Below are positions 1 to 5,710 of a stretch of DNA of 9,824 nt, piece by piece. Made by a program: the position numbers and the translations under genes. This DNA is from Thermoprotei archaeon (lineage in GTDB: Archaea > Thermoproteota > Methanomethylicia > Nezhaarchaeales > WYZ-LMO8): positions 1-9,824 of the forward strand of contig QMSN01000028.1 of the NCBI GenBank assembly GCA_003650865.1, read 5' to 3'. How positions within the stretch are numbered: the stretch's first letter is position 1; every line of letters starts with the position of its first letter. Under the pieces are notes generated by a model. It did not search any database and was not told the DNA's origin. It saw only the letters and a list, made by a program, of their open reading frames with translations.

Positions 1-696
1 CTATTTAGAGTGAAGCCTTGGGTCAAGTACTGGCTTCACGCTGGCTACCTGACGATTAAGGGGGAGAAGATGAGCAAGAGCTTGGGGAACATAATACCGC
101 TCAAGGAGGTCTTCTCGAAGCATAAGCCTGAGGCCTTGAGGCTCATGCTCTCCTTAACCCACTACAGGAGCACCATAGACTTCTCATACGAGCTCCTGGA
201 GAGAAGTGAGAGGACTTATGGGAGGCTTAGGAGCTGCGTGGAGATGCTAATGAGGGTCTCGAGCGAGGGAGACATGCAGTTTAAGCTCTCTAGGGAGGAC
301 TTAGAGGTCTCTAGGAGAATTGACTTAGAGGTCTCCGGCTTCATGGGCTCCATGGAGGAGGACTTCAATGGGGCTAAGGCTTCTCCTCACCTCCACAACC
401 TCATGTCCATAGCCTACAGCGAGGTCATACCTAGAGGTAGAGCTGAGCTAGCGCTTAAGGCTCTAAACGCCTTTAAGAGGATAGACAAAGTCCTTGGGGT
501 CCTCGACGACGTCTTTGGAGCTAAGGCCTTCGACAGAGAGCTCATAGACAAGCTCGTGAAGATAATAGTCGACCTAAGGCAGGCCTACAGGGAGCGTAGG
601 GAGTACGAGGTCGCCGACAAGATAAGGGAGCAGCTAGCCTCTCTAGGGATCAAGCTCATGGACTCGAGGACGGGGACCACTTGGATATACAGTTGA
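1..696 (+). CDS. cysS: Cysteinyl-tRNA synthetase, 3' part (5' end outside window)
   Basis: Class I synthetase that charges tRNA-Cys with cysteine in the cytoplasm. The open frame runs from base 1 with no start of its own, so the gene enters from the left; about 231 residues are present out of a usual 450-490. The Rossmann half with the HIGH motif and the zinc-site cysteines is therefore missing. Seen here: the run KPWVKYWLHAGYL, typical of the catalytic fold just before the ATP loop; the signature KMSKS at bases 67-81 followed by LGN; then the helical anticodon-stem domain; and a C-terminal end with the pattern ADKIREQLASLGI followed by D.RTGTTW, which closes most CysRS proteins. The GTG at base 10 is an internal valine, not a start. 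It is followed by a 96-nt gap with no RNA gene or clear terminator. The identification is very secure. Confidence 0.96.
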   Translation, partial: LFRVKPWVKYWLHAGYLTIKGEKMSKSLGNIIPLKEVFSKHKPEALRLMLSLTHYRSTIDFSYELLERSERTYGRLRSCVEMLMRVSSEGDMQFKLSREDLEVSRRIDLEVSGFMGSMEEDFNGAKASPHLHNLMSIAYSEVIPRGRAELALKALNAFKRIDKVLGVLDDVFGAKAFDRELIDKLVKIIVDLRQAYRERREYEVADKIREQLASLGIKLMDSRTGTTWIYS

Positions 697-773
697 CCGT
701 CGCTGCGCGCACTTCAACAGCTGAGGCTCTCGCCAGCCAACTCTTTAACCCTCAACTCCTGATGTACGAAGCT

Positions 774-781
774 GATATAAC
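774..781 (+). promoter_or_regulatory. Possible TATA box for hps-rraA
   Basis: GATATAAC lies in the otherwise empty gap after cysS. Its centre (about 777) is 26-28 nt upstream of the in-frame ATG at 805 and 34 nt upstream of the ATG at 811. Archaeal transcription normally starts about 25-27 nt downstream of the TATA centre, so this box would produce a leaderless or near-leaderless message beginning at 805 or 811 and would exclude the ATG at 793. A second AT-rich box, CTTTAA at 743-748, would instead give a leader of about 20 nt before 793. Only position and base content support either. Confidence 0.35.
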
Positions 782-792
782 TAAGCTCCTAG

Positions 793-2106
793 ATGTCTAC
801 CTTGATGAGGATGGAGAAGCCCATTCTTCAATTGGCTTTGGACTTCGTTGACCTGCATAGGGCTATGAAGGTAGCTGAGGAGGCCTTGAGAGGTGGAGTT
901 GACTGGCTTGAGGCTGGAACTCCTCTAATAAAGAGTGAGGGGCTTAACTGCGTGAGGGCTTTGAAGAGGTCCTTTCCAGGTGTCACGCTCGTAGCTGACA
1001 TGAAGACCATGGATACGGGCTCTGTGGAGGTTGAGGCTGCAGCTAAGGCTGGCGCCGACGTCGTGATAGTCATGGGCTTGGCCGACGACAGCACAATAAG
1101 AGAGGCTGTTGAAGCCGCTAGGAGGGTTGGCTCTAAGATCATGGTTGACCTGATGAACGTGGACGACATGCCTAGTAGAGCTGTCGACCTAGAGAGGCTT
1201 GGAGTGGACTATGTGTGCGTCCACGTTGGAATAGACCAGCAAATGAGGGGTATGAAGCCCCTCGAGGTCTTAAAGCAAGTGGTTGAGGTCGTCAACATCC
1301 CGGTGGCTGTTGCTGGAGGTATTAACAGCGAGACGGCGGCTCAAGCTGTCGAGGCTGGAGCTTCCATAGTGATTGTGGGTGGAGCTATAACTAAAGCTGA
1401 GAACGCTGAGGAGGCTGCTCGAGTGATTAAGGAGGCTATGCTGACGCGCAAGCCCATAACCACGAAGCTCTTCAAGAAGTTCACTGAGGAGGAGATAGTC
1501 GAGGCGTTTAAGAAGGTCTCAACGCCCAACATAGCTGACGCCATGCACAAGAAGGGGGCCATGAAAGGCATTAAGCCGATAACCCCCGGCGTAAAGATGG
1601 TTGGTAGAGCTGTGACTGTAAGGACATACCCAGGGGACTGGTCTAAGGCGGTGCAGGCCATAGACGTGGCTGAGCCAGGCTCAGTCATAGTCATAGATGC
1701 CTGTGGAGCTGAAGAAGCTGTTTGGGGTGAGCTTGCCTCTTGGAGCTGCGTCGTTAAGGGAATTGCTGGTGTAGTGATAGACGGCGCCATAAGGGATGTC
1801 GACGTCATAAGAGAGCTCCGCTTCCCAGCCTATGCGAGACACATAAATCCAAGGGCTGGAGAGCCCAAAGGGCTTGGAGAGATAAACGTCGAGATAACGT
1901 GTGGAGGAGTCAAGGTTGAGCCTGGCGACTGGGTTATAGGTGACGACAATGGAGTAGTCGTAGTCCCCAAGGACCTAGCAGTTGAGATCGCTAATAGGGC
2001 TATAGACGTAATGGAGAAGGAGAACAGGATTAGAGAGGAGATTAGGAGGGGTAGCACCCTATCAAGGGTGTTGGAGCTCAAGAAGTGGGATAAAGTCGTG
2101 GGCTAA
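793..2106 (+). CDS. hps: Fusion of 3-hexulose-6-phosphate synthase and RraA-like domain
   Basis: A 437-aa two-domain protein. Residues ~8-215 form an OMP-decarboxylase-type TIM barrel of the hexulose-6-phosphate synthase family: LQLALDF at the first strand, GTPLIK near 42-47, the metal/catalytic DMKTMD at 69-74, and GGI plus IVGGAIT phosphate-binding loops at 175-200. It interconverts formaldehyde plus ribulose-5-phosphate with hexulose-6-phosphate; archaea that lack the oxidative pentose pathway mostly run it towards ribulose-5-phosphate. Residues ~225-425 are an RraA-like fold, with TPNIADAM, a WGELAS loop at 311-316 and DGAIRD at 330-335. Relatives include RNase E inhibitors and HMG-aldolase/oxaloacetate decarboxylases, so this half could be a lyase; an RNase E role is unlikely in archaea. 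Such fusions are known in archaea. A stop (790-792) bounds the ORF, but ATG 805 or 811 fits the family N-terminus and the TATA spacing better. No isomerase (Phi) gene is in the window. panE follows after 19 nt. Confidence 0.93.
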   Translation: MSTLMRMEKPILQLALDFVDLHRAMKVAEEALRGGVDWLEAGTPLIKSEGLNCVRALKRSFPGVTLVADMKTMDTGSVEVEAAAKAGADVVIVMGLADDSTIREAVEAARRVGSKIMVDLMNVDDMPSRAVDLERLGVDYVCVHVGIDQQMRGMKPLEVLKQVVEVVNIPVAVAGGINSETAAQAVEAGASIVIVGGAITKAENAEEAARVIKEAMLTRKPITTKLFKKFTEEEIVEAFKKVSTPNIADAMHKKGAMKGIKPITPGVKMVGRAVTVRTYPGDWSKAVQAIDVAEPGSVIVIDACGAEEAVWGELASWSCVVKGIAGVVIDGAIRDVDVIRELRFPAYARHINPRAGEPKGLGEINVEITCGGVKVEPGDWVIGDDNGVVVVPKDLAVEIANRAIDVMEKENRIREEIRRGSTLSRVLELKKWDKVVG

Positions 2107-2114
2107 GAGGGCTT

Positions 2115-2118
2115 GGTG
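2115..2118 (+). promoter_or_regulatory. Ribosome binding site for panE
   Basis: GGTG, complementary to the archaeal 16S 3' end, sits 7 nt before the TTG at 2126. It supports use of this weak start, which falls exactly where the Rossmann strand KIAVIGAG begins. Confidence 0.6.
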
Positions 2119-2125
2119 TAGAGAC

Positions 2126-3049
2126 TTGAAGATAGCGGTTATAGGTGCAGGAGCCATAGGAGGCCTATTCGGAGGCCTCCTTAGCCGTAGCGGTCACGAC
2201 GTAGTCTTCGTCGAGAGGCCCCACAAGGTTGAGAGGCTTTCATTAACGGGCTTAGAGCTCGAGATGCCGGACTCCTCGACTATACACGTCAAGGCGGTGT
2301 TCAAGCCCACGCTTAAGGGCGTGGATGACCTAGACATCTGTATAGTGGCTGTTAAGGCCTACGACACAGCGTCAGCTGTAAAGCACGTAGCCGACGCCAA
2401 CCTAAAGTGCCCTGTGATCCTGCTCCAGAACGGTCTTGGAGTTGAGGGAGAGGCTCAATCTGTCTTGAGGAGGAGTGTAGCTCGTGGAGTTACGAGCTGT
2501 GGAGCTATGGTTGAGCAGCTAGGAGTTGTGAAGGTTAAGGGTATAGCGAGCACGGTTCTAGGGGCTGAAGATCGTGAGCTCGTGGATGCCTGTAGAGAGC
2601 TTGCTAAAGCGCTGAGCGAAGCCGGCTTACCCTCAACAGTTACGGAGAACGTTATGGGGGCTGTGTGGACTAAAGCTATAGTCAACTCCTCCATAAACCC
2701 TCTGGGCACCATAATGAACGCGAGGAACGGTGAGCTGCTGGAGAACGAGCACACCAAGACCCTTATGGCCATGGTCGCAGCCGAGGGCTGGAAAGTAGCC
2801 TTAAGTCTAGGTGTGAGGCTTGAAGTCGAAGACCCCATAGAGGAGGTATTCAAAGTCGCTAAGGCCACTTACGACAACAAGAACTCCATGCTAATGGACT
2901 TGGTTAAGGGCAAGAGGACTGAGGTGGACTACATAAACGGAGCCATATGGAGGCTCTCCTCTAAGGGTAGGGTGGAGGCTCCATTCAACAGAGCCCTCTA
3001 CCTCCTAGTTAAAGCTCTTGAAGCCAAGAGGCTGGGCATGAGAGGTTAG
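2126..3049 (+). CDS. panE: 2-dehydropantoate 2-reductase (ketopantoate reductase)
   Basis: Catalyses NAD(P)H-dependent reduction of ketopantoate to pantoate on the route to coenzyme A. The 307-aa length is normal for the family. N-terminal Rossmann domain: GAGAIGG (GxGxxG) at residues 7-13 right after the start; LLQNG at 99-103 carries the conserved Asn. C-terminal helical domain: VWTKAIVNSSINPLGT at 180-195 carries the presumed catalytic Lys183 and Asn187; the Ser254 region (NSMLMD) and Glu266 in the TEVDYINGA segment match the substrate and catalytic positions known in the family. The start is TTG, supported by GGTG 7 nt upstream. It lies 19 nt after hps-rraA and is probably co-transcribed. 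Some PanE paralogues reduce other 2-keto acids to 2-hydroxyacids. With lactate-utilisation-like genes downstream that alternative is worth keeping in mind, but all catalytic residues fit true PanE. Confidence 0.93.
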   Translation: MKIAVIGAGAIGGLFGGLLSRSGHDVVFVERPHKVERLSLTGLELEMPDSSTIHVKAVFKPTLKGVDDLDICIVAVKAYDTASAVKHVADANLKCPVILLQNGLGVEGEAQSVLRRSVARGVTSCGAMVEQLGVVKVKGIASTVLGAEDRELVDACRELAKALSEAGLPSTVTENVMGAVWTKAIVNSSINPLGTIMNARNGELLENEHTKTLMAMVAAEGWKVALSLGVRLEVEDPIEEVFKVAKATYDNKNSMLMDLVKGKRTEVDYINGAIWRLSSKGRVEAPFNRALYLLVKALEAKRLGMRG

Positions 3050-3063
3050 CCTCGCGCGTCTAA

Positions 3064-3294
3064 ATGAGCTTCAACGACCATAACCCTAAGGCCTACGAGG
3101 TCTTCACCACCTCAAGTACGGGTCTGTCCGTCGAGTTGTTGGTTGATGGCGTTGCTCACCTCTTTGAGCGTGAGGCTTCGCTTAATAGGGGGTTGTTGAC
3201 GAAATATCTAGTACCAGCGGTGGCATGGAGGACTGCTCATGGACTGCTCGAATGGCGAAGTGCTATTCTGGGTTGGCTGCATGTCCTCGTATAG
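3064..3294 (+). CDS. Doubtful 76-aa ORF between panE and the CCG-domain gene
   Basis: The 189-nt stretch 3050-3238 is the only sizeable gap inside the plus-strand series. It contains an ATG-started frame of 76 codons whose first ~50 residues have a plausible protein composition (acidic and hydrophobic mix, C/G-rich third positions). Points against it being a gene: no GGTG-type site before its ATG (the upstream bases are CGCGCGTCTAA), codons unusual for this window (TTG-TTG pairs, CGT, CGA), and a 56-nt out-of-frame overlap with the well-supported gene at 3239, where its peptide turns Trp-rich and unconvincing. It resembles no family I know. It may be a remnant of a lost gene, a small protein, or simply a promoter/leader region for the CCG gene; CTTAATAG at 3181-3188 could be a weak TATA box there. 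Confidence 0.2.
   Translation: MSFNDHNPKAYEVFTTSSTGLSVELLVDGVAHLFEREASLNRGLLTKYLVPAVAWRTAHGLLEWRSAILGWLHVLV
3227..3231 (+). promoter_or_regulatory. Ribosome binding site for the CCG-domain gene
   Basis: GGAGG ends 7 nt before the ATG at 3239. In that frame an upstream TAG at 3209-3211 leaves only nine codons with no other start, so this site fixes the start. Confidence 0.7.
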
Positions 3295-3967
3295 AGTCCC
3301 TGAGCTCGCTAAATCCATGATGTCAGTGGCGGACAAGCTGAACATACCATTGAAGCTCCTCGGAGTTGAGGAGGGCTGCTGTGGATCCATACTTCTAAGG
3401 CTTGGAGATAGGAGGGGTGCTCTCCAAGTAGCTAGAGTCACAGCTAACGTCATAGAGAGCTCTAACGCCAAGATTTTGGTTACTCACTGTCCAGGCTGTT
3501 TAAGGACGTTTAAGTTGGATTACCCGCAGCTAGGCTTGAGCTTAACTGTGGATGTTAAACACTCAACTCAGCTGCTAGCTGATTATGTTGGTAGGGCCGA
3601 GCTTAAACCCATAAACATGCGGGTCGCCTACTTAGATCCATGCCACCTAGGCCGCCACGTGGGCGTGTACGATGAGCCCAGGCTCTTGCTGAGATCCATA
3701 CCGGGCCTCGAGGTTGTTGAGCCTCCTGAGAGCAGGGAGTCGTCTTTGTGTTGTGGAGCTGGCGGTGGTGTTAGAGCTTGCTATGAGGAGCTCGCTATGG
3801 CTGTGGCTAGGGAGCTACTGGCTCACTTCAAGTCCCTCGGCGCTGAAGCCTGTGTAACTGCATGTCCATTCTGCTACTACAACCTCAAGGCATCCTCAGA
3901 AGGTCTGCTGGAGGTCTACGACGTACTTCAGCTTCTCGACATGTCGATTAGGGGTGTTAAGAGTTGA
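3239..3967 (+). CDS. Two-CCG-domain iron-sulfur oxidoreductase subunit (LutA/HdrB/GlpC-like)
   Basis: A 242-aa soluble protein made of two cysteine-rich CCG domains (COG0247 type). First domain: Cys14, Cys47-Cys48-Gly, Cys84-x2-Cys87. Second domain: Cys135 (DPCHLGRH), Cys171-Cys172-Gly (CCGAGGG), Cys209-x2-Cys212. Both full cysteine sets are present, so both could hold the noncubane or [4Fe-4S] clusters known in HdrB and related proteins. LutA, GlpC, GlcF and HdrB/D share this module, which passes electrons between a hydroxyacid or disulfide site and carriers. No membrane segment or signal peptide. The stop overlaps the start of the LUD-domain gene (TTGA at 3964-3967), so the two are translationally coupled and likely form one complex; with that partner, LutA-like is the best reading. 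The exact substrate cannot be read from sequence; heterodisulfide, lactate or glycolate are all possible. Confidence 0.88.
   Translation: MDCSNGEVLFWVGCMSSYRVPELAKSMMSVADKLNIPLKLLGVEEGCCGSILLRLGDRRGALQVARVTANVIESSNAKILVTHCPGCLRTFKLDYPQLGLSLTVDVKHSTQLLADYVGRAELKPINMRVAYLDPCHLGRHVGVYDEPRLLLRSIPGLEVVEPPESRESSLCCGAGGGVRACYEELAMAVARELLAHFKSLGAEACVTACPFCYYNLKASSEGLLEVYDVLQLLDMSIRGVKS
3951..3956 (+). promoter_or_regulatory. Ribosome binding site for the LUD-domain gene
   Basis: GGGGTG, inside the end of the preceding gene, is 7 nt before the TTG at 3964. It supports that unusual start and the 4-nt overlap. Confidence 0.65.
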
Positions 3968-5262
3968 CGTGGATTGAAGACCTTGAGCGTAGGGTTTCGA
4001 GGGCTATAAGCGATGAGCCTCGGAGGGTAGCTCTCAAGAGGGCTGTTGAGTCCTACGTCTCCAATAAGAGGAAGGCCCTCTCGAGGCTGAGGCACCTTCA
4101 GGATCTAGCTATGGATGTTAGGAGAATTAAGGAGCTCTGCGTTGAGAGGCTTGAGGAGCTTGTTAAGGAGGCCTCAGACTCCATAAGGGAGTGCAACGGC
4201 CATGCCTACATCGCTAGAACTGCTGAGGAGGCTAGGAGGCTTGTAGCCGACATAGTGGGCGACGGCAAGCTCATAGTCAAGTCCAAGTCGCTTACCTGCG
4301 AGGAGATAGAGCTTAGAGAGTTCCTTGAGTCACATGCAAACTGTAGGGTTGTAGAGACGGACTTGGGGGAGTTCATAATTCAAGTTAGGCGTGAAAAGCC
4401 TACTCACGTGATAAATCCCTCCATACACGTGCCAAGGGAGGAGGTTGCTAGGACTTTCTCTAAGCTAGCTGGCAGAGACATGCCGAGCGACATACCCTCC
4501 CTCGTGTCCTTCGCTAGGGAGTACTTGAGGAGGTTCTTCGTGGAGGCCGATGTGGGCATAAGTGGAGCTAATGTGGTGGCATCGCAGACGGGGACGATAT
4601 TCATCGTGGAGAACGAGGGGAATGCGAGGTTCTCAACAAACGCCCCGCCCGTACACGTGTGTGTAGTCGGTTTTGAGAAGGTGGTGCCGACGCTAAGCGA
4701 CGCCTTTAAGGTGATCGAGGTCTTACCTGCATACGCAACTGGCGTGCTCATGTCGGCCTATGTGTCCATGATAACTGGGCCTAGCAAGACGGCAGACATA
4801 GAGAAGAGGCTTGTCTACGGAGCTCACGGGCCGAAGGAGCTCCACGTAATATTTCTAGACAACGGCAGGACTAAGATGGCCGAGCACCCCGTCTTCAAGG
4901 AGGCTCTCTACTGCATTAGGTGTGGAGGATGCCTGTACGAGTGCCCGATATACAGGGTTCTAAATGGAGCCTTCGGCCACAACTACTTCGGAGGCATAGG
5001 CTCAATATGGACAGCTTACACGAGGGGCTTTGAGAACTCCCTCTTCGCGTACATGTGCACAGGCTGTGGCAGATGTAGAGAGCTTTGCCCAGTGAGGATA
5101 GATGTACCTAAGCTTGTCGAGGAGCTTAAAGCTGAGCTTCTCAGAATGGGCTATAGGCAACCTAAAGCTGAGCTATTCCTCAAAAACCTACTGGCTGCGG
5201 GAAACCCCTGGGGCGAGCCTAGGGAGATGAGGGTGAGCTGGCTTCGCGGAGATGGTGTTTAG
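3964..5262 (+). CDS. LUD-domain iron-sulfur protein (LutB/LldF-like)
   Basis: 432 aa. Residues ~1-75 are helical and charged. Residues ~80-300 form the LUD (DUF162) domain: KSKSLTCEEIEL at 106-117, HVINPSIHV at 148-156, SGANVVASQTGTI at 200-212 and the hallmark TGPSKTADIE at 271-280. Residues ~310-385 are a ferredoxin-like domain with two complete CxxCxxCxxxCP sets: Cys317/320/323/327 and Cys365/368/371/375, joined by a GHNYFGGIG segment as in LutB. In LutABC this subunit takes part in oxidising L-lactate to pyruvate through iron-sulfur clusters. The protein ends with NPWGEPREMRVSW (414-426). That resembles the linker which, in HdrD-type fused proteins, leads into a CCG domain; here the CCG domains are on the separate gene just upstream. 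TTG start with a good ribosome binding site. No LutC gene or FAD dehydrogenase is in the window, so the electron donor is unknown. Confidence 0.88.
   Translation: MTWIEDLERRVSRAISDEPRRVALKRAVESYVSNKRKALSRLRHLQDLAMDVRRIKELCVERLEELVKEASDSIRECNGHAYIARTAEEARRLVADIVGDGKLIVKSKSLTCEEIELREFLESHANCRVVETDLGEFIIQVRREKPTHVINPSIHVPREEVARTFSKLAGRDMPSDIPSLVSFAREYLRRFFVEADVGISGANVVASQTGTIFIVENEGNARFSTNAPPVHVCVVGFEKVVPTLSDAFKVIEVLPAYATGVLMSAYVSMITGPSKTADIEKRLVYGAHGPKELHVIFLDNGRTKMAEHPVFKEALYCIRCGGCLYECPIYRVLNGAFGHNYFGGIGSIWTAYTRGFENSLFAYMCTGCGRCRELCPVRIDVPKLVEELKAELLRMGYRQPKAELFLKNLLAAGNPWGEPREMRVSWLRGDGV
5254..5257 (+). promoter_or_regulatory. Ribosome binding site for the 140-aa protein
   Basis: GGTG at the end of the preceding gene, 8 nt before the TTG at 5266. 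It supports both the start and translation of the following small gene. Confidence 0.55.
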
Positions 5263-5265
5263 GCC

Positions 5266-5688
5266 TTGGGCGTCAAGTGGTACGTCAAGCTAGCCCTAGA
5301 GTGGTTTGAGAAGAGGATACAGGAGCTCGAGGACTTAGGGGTTGAGCTGGCGGACGCCATGTACAAGGCTTGGATCGAGGCCTTAGAGATGTTCAACGTG
5401 TGGGCTCTAGAGATGACTTACGACCAGGTGTACAGGCTTATAGCAGCCCTCAAGACTCATTGGGGGGATGCGCGTCTAGACGCCTACATGACCCCTCTCC
5501 TGTCCTTCGCAGCTCCATCAGAGGTTGAGCTCCCATTCGACGAGGAGGGCTACAGCGCGTTTAAGATGTGCATCGATGAGCTCCTAGGAGAGCTTGAGGG
5601 TACGCTGAGGGAAAGGGCTTTGCAGCTATCCCAGCTCATCGAGACCGCCATGAGGCTGGGCAGCCCCATAATAATAAGGTGCTACTAG
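5266..5688 (+). CDS. Uncharacterised helical 140-aa protein following the LUD gene
   Basis: I do not recognise this protein. It begins 3 nt after the LUD gene's stop at a TTG with its own ribosome binding site, so it belongs to that transcription unit. The sequence reads as nearly all alpha-helix: amphipathic, acidic, with five tryptophans in the first half (residues 5, 13, 36, 46, 66) and a proline-containing break near residues 76-91 before two more helices (95-131). There is no signal peptide, no clear membrane span and no paired cysteines for a metal site (only Cys102 and Cys139). The context suggests an accessory or assembly protein for the CCG/LUD iron-sulfur pair, but this is inference from position only. 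It ends convergently with the DNA ligase: its TAG shares bases with the ligase's TAG. Confidence 0.75.
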   Translation: MGVKWYVKLALEWFEKRIQELEDLGVELADAMYKAWIEALEMFNVWALEMTYDQVYRLIAALKTHWGDARLDAYMTPLLSFAAPSEVELPFDEEGYSAFKMCIDELLGELEGTLRERALQLSQLIETAMRLGSPIIIRCY

Positions 5689-5710
5689 CCCCCTTGACCT
5701 CCCCTCCCCC
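5685..5710 (-). other. Convergent stop overlap and G-run tract at the ligase 3' end
   Basis: CTAG at 5685-5688 is a palindrome that gives the stop codon of the 140-aa gene on the plus strand (5686-5688) and of the ligase on the minus strand (5687-5685). Next to it the minus strand carries G runs of 5, 4, 2 and 5 (5710-5689), which encode the ligase's RGRGGQGG tail. No room is left for a T-rich terminator between the two series, so the two transcripts must overlap or end inside each other's genes. Confidence 0.7.

Noticed and set aside
697..792. A possible small RNA or terminator in the gap after cysS.
   Set aside because: No stable inverted repeat, no T-rich run and no tRNA-like pattern is visible; only TATA-like boxes stand out.
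828..1169. Long antisense open frames inside hps-rraA, panE, the LUD gene and the ligase.
   Set aside because: They are Ser/Thr/Ala/Pro-rich low-complexity translations typical of shadows of GC-biased genes, overlap fully with well-supported proteins, and show no family motif.
3239..3294. A frameshift joining the 76-aa ORF to the CCG protein.
   Set aside because: The CCG protein begins at the normal place for its family with a strong GGAGG site, so no missing N-terminal part needs to be supplied.
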